Positions 41,282 to 49,928 are shown, numbered from the stretch's first letter. The stretch: DNA of 64,000 nucleotides from Flavobacterium sangjuense (GCF_004797125.1 NZ_CP038810.1:2046001-2110000); one strand, 5' to 3'. The notes: generated from the letters alone by a model not told the origin. Program-made: numbers and translations.

Positions 41282-41662
41282 TTATCTTAAAACGTGATGT
41301 GCCAATACATTTTGGACATCATATACATTAACCGATTTATTGAATTGCTTGATGATACTTGGATTTGCTTCGCTTGAAACCCAGATTTTCAACACAGCCT
41401 CAAGGTCAAATGTTCCTGCAGTTTCAACACTGAATCTTGAAATACTTTTGTAGATAATAGATTTGTATTCGATTTTGCTTCCAGTAATTCCTTGTTTCTC
41501 AACCAAAATAAGTCGTTTGTTCGTGAAAATAAAAGTATCGCGGATAAGCTTGAATCCCAATTCAATTTGCTCTCCTTCAATAAGTAGTTTTTGATACTCT
41601 TTAACTAAGGTTTCCTGATCAACTGATCCGGCGTTTCCTAATAATGCAGAAAATAATCCCAT
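41282..41662 (-). CDS. PH-domain protein (bPH type)
   Basis: 126 residues, a single bacterial pleckstrin-homology domain of the YdaS/bPH_3-like type. 'LIEGEQIELGFKLIRDTFIFTNKRLILVEKQGITG' and 'YKSISRFSVETAGTFDLEAVLKIWVS' are the characteristic strands. It is soluble with no signal peptide, first gene of the murQ operon, and 6 bp from murQ. Role unknown; such domains often mediate protein contacts. Confidence 0.85.
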   Translation of the reverse strand: MGLFSALLGNAGSVDQETLVKEYQKLLIEGEQIELGFKLIRDTFIFTNKRLILVEKQGITGSKIEYKSIIYKSISRFSVETAGTFDLEAVLKIWVSSEANPSIIKQFNKSVNVYDVQNVLAHHVLR

Positions 41663-41687
41663 AAATTGTTTTTTTATTTCAGAGTGG

Positions 41688-41703
41688 CTAAGGTACTAAG
41701 ATT
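41688..41703. repeat. Two octamer words (CTAAGGTA, CTAAGATT)
   Basis: Two octamers of the CTAAGGNN family stand in tandem upstream of the murQ operon. The same word builds the hairpin at 39101-39181, at the other end of that operon. Confidence 0.45.
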
Positions 41704-41726
41704 TTTGCTTTTGGCATAAGCCTATT

Positions 41727-42257
41727 TTAATCTCCGCGGCTAAACTTATATATATCACCACCATTTTTTGAACAGTTAATAAAAAATTGTTTGGGTAAGC
41801 CTTTGCTGCAATCAATTACTCTTGTCTTTCTTAAATTGCAGTCTGCTGAATTTGTTGAATAAAGCAATTTGTTATTTTTCAGATAATCGGGCAAATTATC
41901 TGGATAACCAACATAATAGTAGCCAAAAAATTTGTTTTTTATGTCATATATTTTGATATTGCTCGTGCCATGGCATATGTCAACATGGGTTTTGAATACA
42001 AAAAAGGAAGTGAGAATCTTATACTGTTTTCCTGTATTGGTGCGGACAATCCCCAAATATTTAATGCTGGTTTTATTGCAGTTTTTTAAACCTGACAAAT
42101 CATAAGTGTATTGCTTCCCAATACTATTTGCCTTTAAAGCTTTTAGCTCAAGTCTTTCGAGTTTGTCACATTCCGGACATTCTCTATTGATTACTGTAAA
42201 CGAGCTTAAAACTACCAGACATAAAATTATTAATACTATTTTACGGGTTGTTTCCAT
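41727..42257 (-). CDS. Hypothetical secreted protein
   Basis: 176 residues. An N-terminal hydrophobic segment (KIVLIILCLVVLSSFTV) serves as signal or anchor. The mature region has six cysteines, including CPEC close to the membrane, consistent with disulfides in the periplasm. I do not recognise the family. It lies 36 bp behind the Sel1-repeat gene on the same strand and may be co-transcribed with it. Confidence 0.6.
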   Translation of the reverse strand: METTRKIVLIILCLVVLSSFTVINRECPECDKLERLELKALKANSIGKQYTYDLSGLKNCNKTSIKYLGIVRTNTGKQYKILTSFFVFKTHVDICHGTSNIKIYDIKNKFFGYYYVGYPDNLPDYLKNNKLLYSTNSADCNLRKTRVIDCSKGLPKQFFINCSKNGGDIYKFSRGD

Positions 42258-42293
42258 AGGCTAAATTTACAAAGTTTTTGCTTTTGGTTTAAT

Positions 42294-43901
42294 CTAAAAT
42301 CCTCTACGTTTTTTTTCATTTTCATAGGAAGTATATTCTTCATGCAATTTTTCATATGACTTAGCTTTATCCTTGTCCTTGGCAATCACTTTTCCTTTTC
42401 TGTACATGCTGGCTAATTCTAAATACGTTTTGCTTTCAAAATAAGAACCTTTCATATACCATTCTTTTTTTGAATACAATGAGGTTATATAATCGGGTTG
42501 TAAGCTTTTCGAAAACCATTCAAAAGCCTTTTGCTCATCGGGAGCGATAGCATAGGACACATGCATTTTTTTTCTAAAATTCTTAATTCCTCCTGTTGAG
42601 AGATCTTCGATTATACCATACTTATAAATCATGCCTAAATAATACGCTGCGTTGGGACTGCCTTTGTCAGCTGCTTCTGTAAATGCCGCGATTGCCTTTT
42701 CCGGGTTTTCTCCTGCCACACTTTTCACACCACTATAAGTAAAGCTCTTACTGTCATACCACTTGCCAAGTTCTACCATGGCATCTAGACTGCCTAATCT
42801 GGCGGCTTCTTTTAAATAAGGAGTGCGTTCTTTTCCTAGTTTGGCTTCCATATCTGACATTATCATGATAGCATCTAAGTTCTTGTTTTTAAAGGCATGA
42901 TTAAACCATTCCTCTCTTTTTGGGACGAATTTGGTACACCACAAATCATAACTTGAAAGGTATAAAATCATTCGCGCGTTTATATCTCCATTTGTTGCTC
43001 TGTCTATTAAGGGATAATAATATAACGTTCCGAATCGTTTTTCTTTATTCTCTCTTTCAATATCATCACTAACTTTTTTCTGTCTTTCGGCTTCTGCTGC
43101 TTCTGCTGCCCTTCTTTGTAATTGTGCCGGAGTTGGCGCAAACAGGTCTACAATTCCAGTCGCTACTTCGCTTATTTGCTGGCCTTGCTGATAACCTTTA
43201 GTAAAACTGTCGACCGCACCGGAGCCGCTACTTGTCTTCGTGACCATAGGATTGCTAACTGGTTTGCCATCTGTTTTGAAATGTGCTAAAGGATCATTGC
43301 CGGAAGTGTTTGCAGGTACACCATTAACTTTCGTTTGTCCGGGATTGGTATTACTTCCTAAAGTGGTATTGGAATTTCCGCTGTTTGATTTTTGAAGTAT
43401 AGAACTAATTTTACTGGCAGTATCATTATCACTAATACTTACCCAACCAATTCCCGAAGCAGTTGGAGAATTACAACTTGAACCGCCAACAGATTTAGGC
43501 TGAAGAGCCATAGTTTGTGTATCGCCAATAGAATAAAAAGTGGCTGAATTACTCTCAAGCACTTTACCTTGACAATTGTATGTCAGTTGCAAATGAATGC
43601 TGCTAAACGTTATAGTATTGCAAATGCCTTCGAGCTGTGAGCAGCTATAAAATTTGCCGTTTTGATACCAACCTTTATTTTTGTCAACATCGACCTTAAC
43701 TAATTCTACGGAATATTCTGTGCCATTTGCGGCCGAATTTATTGTAGAATTGGCAGCAGTTCTCAATAAAGAAATCCGAATGGTTAAAGTATAGGCAAAT
43801 CCCCGACCATTACTTTGCGTATTGTCAACATATTTCGTAAAAGTCTGTCCGTTAGCAAAATTGGATAATAATGCTAATGCAATCAAAAGGAATTTTTTCA
43901 T
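42294..43901 (-). CDS. Sel1/TPR-repeat secreted protein
   Basis: 535 residues. Signal peptide (ending near NFANGQ), a ~150-residue N-terminal region with cysteines (CSQLEGIC, and NCQG), then a low-complexity S/N/G/T linker. A helical part follows with Sel1-like repeats, clearest in 'LDAMVELGKWYDSK', 'KAIAAFTEAADKGSPNAAYYLGMIYKYG' and 'KAFEWFSKSLQ'. Sel1 repeats usually bind partner proteins. No enzymatic motif is seen. The genomic context (a ZIP transporter, hypothetical proteins) does not suggest a pathway. Confidence 0.78.
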   Translation of the reverse strand: MKKFLLIALALLSNFANGQTFTKYVDNTQSNGRGFAYTLTIRISLLRTAANSTINSAANGTEYSVELVKVDVDKNKGWYQNGKFYSCSQLEGICNTITFSSIHLQLTYNCQGKVLESNSATFYSIGDTQTMALQPKSVGGSSCNSPTASGIGWVSISDNDTASKISSILQKSNSGNSNTTLGSNTNPGQTKVNGVPANTSGNDPLAHFKTDGKPVSNPMVTKTSSGSGAVDSFTKGYQQGQQISEVATGIVDLFAPTPAQLQRRAAEAAEAERQKKVSDDIERENKEKRFGTLYYYPLIDRATNGDINARMILYLSSYDLWCTKFVPKREEWFNHAFKNKNLDAIMIMSDMEAKLGKERTPYLKEAARLGSLDAMVELGKWYDSKSFTYSGVKSVAGENPEKAIAAFTEAADKGSPNAAYYLGMIYKYGIIEDLSTGGIKNFRKKMHVSYAIAPDEQKAFEWFSKSLQPDYITSLYSKKEWYMKGSYFESKTYLELASMYRKGKVIAKDKDKAKSYEKLHEEYTSYENEKKRRGF

Positions 43902-43984
43902 GTATTGGTTAGTTTAATTTTTAAGGAAGGACATTTTAGACTTGAGTCTGCGTAAACTTACCAATAATTTACCGACATCCAACA

Positions 43985-44653
43985 TTATAAAAAACTCGCC
44001 AATACAATTCCTAAAATAATCATCGAAACTTTAGCGATGTTGAACTTATGTCCTTCGCTGCTCTCAAAGATAATGGTGGAGGAAATATGGAATAGAATCC
44101 CAATGACAACAGCGGTGATTTGAGTGTAGTATTCGTTGAGTATTGGAAGACTATCAGAAACTAAAGTTCCTAATGGCGTCATTATGGCAAAAGTTAGCAT
44201 GAAGATAAACAGTGCTATTTTATTTAACTGCGCATTCAGAAAAAATGTTGTTAAGATAATGGCAATAGGTAAGTGGTGAATGGCAATTCCGTAAGCTAAA
44301 TCGTGATGATGTCCAACAGGGAAACCTTCTAATAGAGCGTGAATACACAAACTGATAAAAAGTAACCAAGGTATTTGTGTCAGTTTATCATGTCCGTGAA
44401 CGTGTCCGTGTTCGGCACCTTTGGAAAAGAACTCCAGAATGATTTGGAATAGAATTCCGCACATGATAAAAATCCCAACGCTTTTGTTGTCACTTTCATA
44501 CACATCAGGAAGCAAATGCATGACGGTTAACGACAATAAAAAAGAACCGCTAAACGCCAATAACAGTTTTAGGTTTTTCTTTGCTTTTGGTTTAAGCAAC
44601 AAGGCAATTAAATAACCGATAAGTACTGACAGTAAAGGTAATAAGTAATTCAT
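43985..44653 (-). CDS. ZIP family metal transporter
   Basis: 222 residues with about seven to eight membrane segments. A histidine-rich loop (EHGHVHGHDKL) lies between segments 3 and 4. The conserved metal site is in 'FISLCIHALLEGFPVGHHHDLAYGIAIHHLPIAIIL', where H and E residues face the pore. It likely imports Zn(II) or another divalent metal. The gene is preceded by a long word hairpin, so its leader is almost entirely that repeat. A methyltransferase gene lies upstream on the same strand. Confidence 0.9.
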   Translation of the reverse strand: MNYLLPLLSVLIGYLIALLLKPKAKKNLKLLLAFSGSFLLSLTVMHLLPDVYESDNKSVGIFIMCGILFQIILEFFSKGAEHGHVHGHDKLTQIPWLLFISLCIHALLEGFPVGHHHDLAYGIAIHHLPIAIILTTFFLNAQLNKIALFIFMLTFAIMTPLGTLVSDSLPILNEYYTQITAVVIGILFHISSTIIFESSEGHKFNIAKVSMIILGIVLASFL

Positions 44654-44728
44654 TTGTTGGTTATTCGGTTATTCGGTTATTTGGTTATTTGGCTTTCGAA
44701 TAACCAAATCCACAAATAACCAAATCCA
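44654..44728. repeat. Octamer word hairpin (TTYGGTTA)
   Basis: The left arm repeats TTCGGTTA, TTCGGTTA, TTTGGTTA. The right arm, read on the minus strand, has TTTGGTTA, TTTGTGGA, TTTGGTTA. The arms (about 44661-44692 and 44699-44728) flank a 6-bp loop CTTTCG. The element fills the whole 77-bp spacer from the ZIP start codon to the methyltransferase stop codon. Confidence 0.78.
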
Positions 44729-44730
44729 CT

Positions 44731-45495
44731 TTATTTAAAAATCATTATTAAACGTTCGCTCGTATTCTTGTGGAATTTTTTCAACTTATAATCACCAAAA
44801 GTATCCAATAAATAAATCCCGGTTTCGTTCATCATATTCTGGAAATCTTCCAAAGTATAGGCTCTTACTTTTTCGGTAAAATGAAAAGCTTCTCCCTTGT
44901 CTTCAAAATCAATTTCTTTAATGATAAAACCATCTATTGCAAAGCGTTTGATGTGAAAAGTGATTCCGTCTATTTCTTTGGTTTCTTCTGGAATTAAATT
45001 ATCAATCACGACTTGTGAATTCATAAAATCAATCACGGCAAAGCCATATTCTGACAGGCTTTCTTTAATAGCAACCAAAGTTTTTATATCGTCTTCTCTG
45101 TTTTCAAAATAGCCAAAACTGGTAAACAAATTGAAAATAGCATCAAACTTTTCATTGAAAGGTACACGCTTGTCATGCACCACAAAATGCAACGTGTCAT
45201 TCTTGTTTTTATTGGCTTCAGCAATACTGTTCTCAGATAAATCGGCACCAACAACATCAAATCCCAATTGGTTTAAATAAATAGCATGTCGTCCTTTGCC
45301 ACAAGCCAGATCAAGCACTCTTGCTTTCTCAGGCAAGTTTAAATAATGCGTGAGATTGTCCATGAAAATTTGCGCTTCACGATAGTTTCTGTCTTTGTAA
45401 AGGATGTGATAATAAGGCGTATCAAACCACGAAGAATACCAATTTTCTGATTTTGTATTTGTAGTTTGAGATTTTAGATTTTCTGGTGTAGACAT
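44731..45495 (-). CDS. Class I SAM-dependent methyltransferase
   Basis: 254 residues. Motif I is 'VLDLACGKGRHAIYLNQLG', then 'DVVGADLSENSIAEA' and 'FDAIFNLFTSFGYFE'. It resembles small-molecule methyltransferases of the Methyltransf_25 type; substrate unknown. An exact minus-strand -7 box (TAAATTTG, 45525-45532) lies 30 bp before the ATG. The first ~18 codons are encoded by a 7-bp word array rather than a conserved sequence; the family fold begins near 'WYSSWFDTPYYHILY'. Confidence 0.85.
   Translation of the reverse strand: MSTPENLKSQTTNTKSENWYSSWFDTPYYHILYKDRNYREAQIFMDNLTHYLNLPEKARVLDLACGKGRHAIYLNQLGFDVVGADLSENSIAEANKNKNDTLHFVVHDKRVPFNEKFDAIFNLFTSFGYFENREDDIKTLVAIKESLSEYGFAVIDFMNSQVVIDNLIPEETKEIDGITFHIKRFAIDGFIIKEIDFEDKGEAFHFTEKVRAYTLEDFQNMMNETGIYLLDTFGDYKLKKFHKNTSERLIMIFK
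45445..45482. repeat. Heptamer word array inside the methyltransferase 5' end
   Basis: On the plus strand, units TGATTTT, GTATTTG, TAGTTTG, AGATTTT and AGATTTT follow with a 7-bp period. On the coding strand they read as AAATCTA, AAATCTC and variants. They encode residues ~6-18 of the methyltransferase (around LKSQTTNTKS). Confidence 0.6.
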
Positions 45496-45524
45496 TTATT
45501 CTTTTCAAATGAATTCTGAACGTG

Positions 45525-45532
45525 CAAATTTA
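45525..45532 (-). promoter_or_regulatory. -7 box of the methyltransferase gene
   Basis: Minus-strand TAAATTTG, exact TAnnTTTG match, 29 bp before the ATG at 45495. It lies back to back with the rightward box at 45536-45543. Confidence 0.6.
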
Positions 45533-45535
45533 GTG

Positions 45536-45543
45536 TATTTTTG
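45536..45543 (+). promoter_or_regulatory. -7 box of the THUMP methyltransferase gene
   Basis: TATTTTTG, exact match, followed by CCG and an ATG at 45547. The 12-bp string TATTTTTGCCGA is also found directly before rlmD (52670-52681, minus strand). Confidence 0.6.
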
Positions 45544-45561
45544 CCGATGAATTTATTGGAT

Positions 45562-46725
45562 ATGGAGAATTTTAAAATGATTGCCAAAACCTTTTTTGGT
45601 TTTGAAGAAATATTAGCTAAGGAATTGCAGCAATTAGGCGCGCAGGATGTTGAAATCGGAACGCGTGCTGTTAGTTTCAAAGGGGATAAGGGTTTTATGT
45701 ACAAAGCCAATTTGTCGTTGCGTACAGCTTTGAAGATATTAAAGCCGATTTATTACTTCAAAGCGACGAATGACCAGAATTTATACAAAGGCATTCAGGG
45801 TATTGATTGGTCGAAATATATCGGCGAAAGCCAAACTTTTGTGATTGATACTACGATTCATTCTGATAATTTCAAGCACTCGCAGTTTGTTTCGCAAAAG
45901 GCAAAAGATGCTATCGTTGACCAATTCCGTGAGAAAACAGGGCAACGCCCAAGCATTGATAAGGATTTCCCCGATTTAAGAATTAACATTCATATTGACC
46001 GCGACCAGGTTTCGGTAGCACTTGATACTTCGGGTGCTTCGTTACATCATCGTGGTTATAGAACGGCAACGAATATTGCTCCGATTAACGAAGTACTTGC
46101 AGCAGGAATGTTGTTGCTTTCGGGTTGGGATGGAAGTTCTGATTTTTTGGATCCAATGTGTGGTTCGGGAACTTTATTAGCGGAAGCCGCAATGATTGCC
46201 TGCAATATTCCGGCGAACATCAACAGAAAAGAATTTGCTTTCGAAAAATGGAACGATTGGGATAACGATTTGTTTGACCAGATTATCGATGCGTTGATGA
46301 AACGAACCCGTGAATTCCATCATACCATTATTGGTTACGACAAAGCGCCAAGTGCGGTTCAGAAAGCAAAAGACAATATTATGAATGCCAATCTTGACGA
46401 CTATGTAAGTATCATTCAGGGTGACTTTTTTGACAGTAAAAAAGAAAATACCGGACCATTGCAAATGGTTTTCAATCCGCCATACGGTGAACGTTTGAAT
46501 ATTGAGTTGGAACGTTTTTACAGAGAAATTGGCGATACTTTAAAGAATAATTATCCGAATACTAATGCCTGGTTTATCACGGCAAATCTGGAAGCCTTGA
46601 AATTTGTCGGACTACGACCATCACGTAAAATCAAGCTTTTCAACGGAAGTCTGGAAGCGCGTTTGGTAAAATACGAAATGTATGAAGGTAGCAAGAAAGG
46701 GAAGTATATGAACTTAGAAGAATAG
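45562..46725 (+). CDS. rlmL: THUMP-domain 23S rRNA methyltransferase (RlmL/RlmKL-N-like)
   Basis: About 387 residues. An N-terminal THUMP domain (residues ~40-150) is followed by a Rossmann methyltransferase domain. Motif I is in 'FLDPMCGSGTLLAEAAMIACN', the catalytic NPPY is in 'MVFNPPYGERLN'. The family makes m2G2445 in 23S rRNA; it lacks the fused RlmK half found in E. coli RlmKL. The start is uncertain: ATG at 45562 (MENFKM) fits my memory of the family, while ATG at 45547 lies only 3 bp behind an exact -7 box and could be a leaderless start. Confidence 0.9.
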   Translation: MENFKMIAKTFFGFEEILAKELQQLGAQDVEIGTRAVSFKGDKGFMYKANLSLRTALKILKPIYYFKATNDQNLYKGIQGIDWSKYIGESQTFVIDTTIHSDNFKHSQFVSQKAKDAIVDQFREKTGQRPSIDKDFPDLRINIHIDRDQVSVALDTSGASLHHRGYRTATNIAPINEVLAAGMLLLSGWDGSSDFLDPMCGSGTLLAEAAMIACNIPANINRKEFAFEKWNDWDNDLFDQIIDALMKRTREFHHTIIGYDKAPSAVQKAKDNIMNANLDDYVSIIQGDFFDSKKENTGPLQMVFNPPYGERLNIELERFYREIGDTLKNNYPNTNAWFITANLEALKFVGLRPSRKIKLFNGSLEARLVKYEMYEGSKKGKYMNLEE

Positions 46726-46732
46726 TTCCCAG

Positions 46733-47248
46733 TCAATCGTTATTCAATTTCCAAGTAATGTATTCGCCTTCCTGACCTAAATTTAAAAAATTATTGTTTT
46801 CCAATATACGCTGTGAAGCAATATTTGAAGGGTCAGTTTTTGCAATTATAGATTTGACATTTTCCTGTTGAAAAGCCCAGAGCGCCATTTGATTTACCGC
46901 TTCTTTCATATATCCTTTGCCTTGAAATGCAGGATAAGTTCCATATCCGATTTCAATTTCTCCATCATCATTTGGCGGACCTTTGAAGCATAAGTCTCCA
47001 ATCATGCAGTTTTGTGCTTTGTCTATTATTGTCCAAAAAGTGTACAATAAATTGTCTTTTGGAGATTCATTAATGGCAGGCAATAGTTTTGTGGTGATAG
47101 CATTTTTTACCCTGTCATTAATTGTTCTTGGAATAGGAATAATAGTAAGTCCAAGTTCGTTTTCAAGAATATTATCGGCTATAAGGTAATTTTCCAGTTG
47201 GTTTTTAGTAAGGGCAACTATTGAAATCCGAGTTGTTTCTAACTTCAT
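46733..47248 (-). CDS. GNAT-family N-acetyltransferase
   Basis: 171 residues. 'MIGDLCFKGPPNDDGEIEIGYGTYPAFQGKGYMKEAVNQMALWAF' is the acetyl-CoA-binding core, and 'PSNIASQRILENNNF' the C-terminal motif. Substrate unknown. It begins 9 bp behind the TlpA-like gene on the same strand and is probably co-transcribed with it; it converges with the THUMP methyltransferase gene, 7 bp apart. Confidence 0.87.
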   Translation of the reverse strand: MKLETTRISIVALTKNQLENYLIADNILENELGLTIIPIPRTINDRVKNAITTKLLPAINESPKDNLLYTFWTIIDKAQNCMIGDLCFKGPPNDDGEIEIGYGTYPAFQGKGYMKEAVNQMALWAFQQENVKSIIAKTDPSNIASQRILENNNFLNLGQEGEYITWKLNND

Positions 47249-47257
47249 TTGTTGCTA

Positions 47258-48775
47258 CTATTTTCCATTTTTTGTTTCGTAATCTATTGCCTTAATCATG
47301 TTTTTTAACTGATTAGCATCAATGCGTTTGGCTTTGATAACTTTATTTCTGTCTAAGATATAAATAACAGGCGTAGAGTAAACATCATACTTCTCAATAG
47401 CATTGTTATAATGCGCGCCATCATAAACGTTTATCCAAGGCAACTTGTGTTCGGCTATATATTTCAGATATTTATCGACTTCGTGCTGCATGTAAACGCT
47501 GTATACTTTTACGTCTTTCTTTTCTTTTAACAAGTCATTATACTGTTCCAATAGTATCGGGATTTCTTTTTGGCAATGACCGCAATCAACATCCCAAAAA
47601 ACAAGAACGGTATATTCTGCTTTGACTTCGCTTAACTTGACAAACATTTTGTTAACCTGATCAACATTTTTATAAAAAACATTGGTCATTTCTTCGCTGT
47701 TTTTAGCGTCTTCAAATCCCATGGCTTTTAACTTCGGAAAATCTTCGGCCTTTGTCATAAACAAATCCTGAGCAGTAGCACCAACCAATAGCGGCTTTAA
47801 TTTATCGGCACGCTTGGTAATTTTTTGCACAATATCATTGTCTTCATATATGCCATTGGCTTTTCCGGTTTTAAAATACTTGTCAGACATGTGTACAAAT
47901 ACTTTGTCAAATCCCATTATTTTTGACGTTTCATACTTGTAGGTGAAATGCGCCAGTAAAAGTTTGTAGGTCAGCGTTCCCGGTTTGGTCTTGTCCATTA
48001 TTTTGTCAATTTCAACAGCAACAGAATCAGGATGCATAACGACAATAGATTCGAAATACCTTTTTATTTTATTATTGAAAAAAGGATTTCTAATGGTGCC
48101 ATCATCTTTGAAATCGACATTGTCCCAAAAATGTTTTTTATAGTATTTGAATACCTGAATGCTGTCTGGTCTTCCGTTAGAAGCTTTTGGAATGTCCTTG
48201 AGAAGTTTTTCCACTTTAAGATTCATCACATCAGCAATATAAGTTCCTTTATGGTCAGCAATAAACTTTTCTTCAAAATCATTAATCTTATTTTCGATTT
48301 CTTTTTGTTTGTTATTTAACGCCAGTGTATCTTTCTTGGTCGCCAAGGTTAAAGTTTGCTTATAAGCCTGAAAGTCTTTGTTTTGTTGGTTGATGTATTG
48401 CACATAGCTAAAGAAATCATTTTCCAATGGCGAATTTAGTGCTGTTAACTCTTTACCAATATTCTGGCTTGCTTCGGTTTTGAGTTCAAGATTTTGGGTG
48501 TTATCATCGACAAAGAAATCAAAGTAGATTCCTTTAGCCTGGCTTACCAAAGAGTAAATTCCCTTATCGAGTTTTCCTTTTCCTTTAAAAACAATCTTTC
48601 CGTTTTTGATATTGGTGCAAGTATCCTTGATTAAGGTTTTGTCAAATTGATAAAAGGTTAGATATGCTAAGGTATCCGGAGCGTTTTTTAGATTAATCGT
48701 AATCTCATAACCCGATTGGGCTACTGCAAATAAAGAAGAGAAACAAAAAATTGTGGCAAGTAGCAATTTCTTCAT
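47258..48775 (-). CDS. TlpA-like thioredoxin-domain protein, secreted
   Basis: About 505 residues starting at ATG 48775 (MKKLLLATIFC). Signal peptide (ending AVAQS), an N-terminal DUF4369-like beta domain (~20-110), a helical DUF5106-like middle, and a C-terminal thioredoxin fold with the redox pair C-G-H-C in 'VLVFWDVDCGHCQKEIPILLEQY'. The cis-proline lies in 'VYSTPVIYILD'. It would reduce disulfides in periplasmic or outer-membrane proteins. This three-part layout is common in Bacteroidota. Confidence 0.9.
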   Translation of the reverse strand: MKKLLLATIFCFSSLFAVAQSGYEITINLKNAPDTLAYLTFYQFDKTLIKDTCTNIKNGKIVFKGKGKLDKGIYSLVSQAKGIYFDFFVDDNTQNLELKTEASQNIGKELTALNSPLENDFFSYVQYINQQNKDFQAYKQTLTLATKKDTLALNNKQKEIENKINDFEEKFIADHKGTYIADVMNLKVEKLLKDIPKASNGRPDSIQVFKYYKKHFWDNVDFKDDGTIRNPFFNNKIKRYFESIVVMHPDSVAVEIDKIMDKTKPGTLTYKLLLAHFTYKYETSKIMGFDKVFVHMSDKYFKTGKANGIYEDNDIVQKITKRADKLKPLLVGATAQDLFMTKAEDFPKLKAMGFEDAKNSEEMTNVFYKNVDQVNKMFVKLSEVKAEYTVLVFWDVDCGHCQKEIPILLEQYNDLLKEKKDVKVYSVYMQHEVDKYLKYIAEHKLPWINVYDGAHYNNAIEKYDVYSTPVIYILDRNKVIKAKRIDANQLKNMIKAIDYETKNGK

Positions 48776-48882
48776 AAACAAGCGATATTATTTCTTTAAA
48801 ATGATTTTAGAAATTCAAAAATAGTGCATTTAAAGACAGCAACAGCACCCTGAATTTTTAAAGTTTACTTAAAATTACAGCC

Positions 48883-49626
48883 TTATTTCAATCTGACTAA
48901 AGGATGATTCAATCCGTTGACGATATTTTTAACCACCTGATATTTGTCAATGCTCTCAAAAAGCTTGGTCAGATTCCTAAAACCATAGGTTCTGGAGTCA
49001 AAGCTTGGCGATATTTTACGCAGGTTGGTTCCAATGTTTGAGATATACGCTTCATCATCTTCATTGGCTGAAATATCAAATGCTTTGTCAATAATCGAAA
49101 GATTTATTTTTGGAGTAGCATCTGTTTCTTTTACGGCGACTTCTTTTGTACTGGCTTTCTTTTTAGCAACCGGAATTGCTTTTGGTTCCACAAGAAGGTT
49201 TTCGGTAAACGTAAAGATTTCACACGATTGAACAAACGCACTTGGGGTTTTCTTTTGTCCGATGCCCATCACAAAAAGACCTTCTTCCCGAATTCTTTTG
49301 GCCAAACCGGTATAATCGCTATCACTTGAAACGATGCAAAAGCCTTCGGTGTTTTTGCTGTGGAGAATATCCATAGCTTCGATAATTAGGGAACTGTCGG
49401 TAGAGTTTTTCCCTGTAGTATAGGCAAACTTTTGAATTGGACTGATAGAATACTGATTGATAATTTCTTTCCAGCCATTCATATGTTGTTGTGTCCAGTC
49501 GCCATAAATTCTTCGAATGGTGGCTTTCCCATATTTGGAAACTTCTTCAAGAATTTCCTTAATTAGTTTGGGCTGGGCATTATCACCATCGATTAAAACA
49601 GCGATATTAAATTTTGTGTCTTCCAT
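48883..49626 (-). CDS. NYN-domain (LabA/DUF88) protein with LOTUS-like C-terminus
   Basis: 247 residues. Residues 1-140 form a PIN-like NYN nuclease domain: 'IAVLIDGDNAQPKLI' carries the first catalytic aspartates, 'NSTDSSLIIEAMDIL' and 'FCIVSSDSDYTGLAKRIRE' the others. A linker of K/T/A follows, and the last ~75 residues ('YISNIGTNLRKISPSFDSRTYGFRNLTKLFESI') look like an OST-HTH/LOTUS domain, which binds RNA. The combination suggests an RNA-targeted nuclease (inference). A near-consensus -7 box (TATCTTTA) precedes the gene. Confidence 0.87.
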   Translation of the reverse strand: MEDTKFNIAVLIDGDNAQPKLIKEILEEVSKYGKATIRRIYGDWTQQHMNGWKEIINQYSISPIQKFAYTTGKNSTDSSLIIEAMDILHSKNTEGFCIVSSDSDYTGLAKRIREEGLFVMGIGQKKTPSAFVQSCEIFTFTENLLVEPKAIPVAKKKASTKEVAVKETDATPKINLSIIDKAFDISANEDDEAYISNIGTNLRKISPSFDSRTYGFRNLTKLFESIDKYQVVKNIVNGLNHPLVRLK

Positions 49627-49686
49627 TATTTGGTTATTTTCTGGAAATAAAGATAACCTTTTTAAAACACTTATGCTGATTATTGA

Positions 49687-49920
49687 TTATCCTACTTCGC
49701 GAATGCCTTTTAAAAACAACCAACGCATGAATATCTTTTCACCATCAGGAGTTTTTACTGCCTGGAATTTAGGTGCTGTAAGTGTACCAATGACAAAGGC
49801 TGTGATTGGAATATACAAACCCGTTAAGTTGGTATATTTATCTACCAGGAAACGAAACGAAATGAATAGTATTGCAAAGCAAACAAGGTTATAAAGGAAA
49901 GCTTTTACTTTTTTGGACAT
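49687..49920 (-). CDS. Small hypothetical membrane protein
   Basis: 77 residues with two membrane segments (about 8-26 and 32-48) and a charged C-terminus (KTPDGEKIFMRWLFLKGI). I do not recognise a family. It is preceded on the same strand by the DUF6048 gene with a 24-bp gap that holds a word array. Confidence 0.6.
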   Translation of the reverse strand: MSKKVKAFLYNLVCFAILFISFRFLVDKYTNLTGLYIPITAFVIGTLTAPKFQAVKTPDGEKIFMRWLFLKGIREVG

Positions 49921-49928
49921 AATATTGA

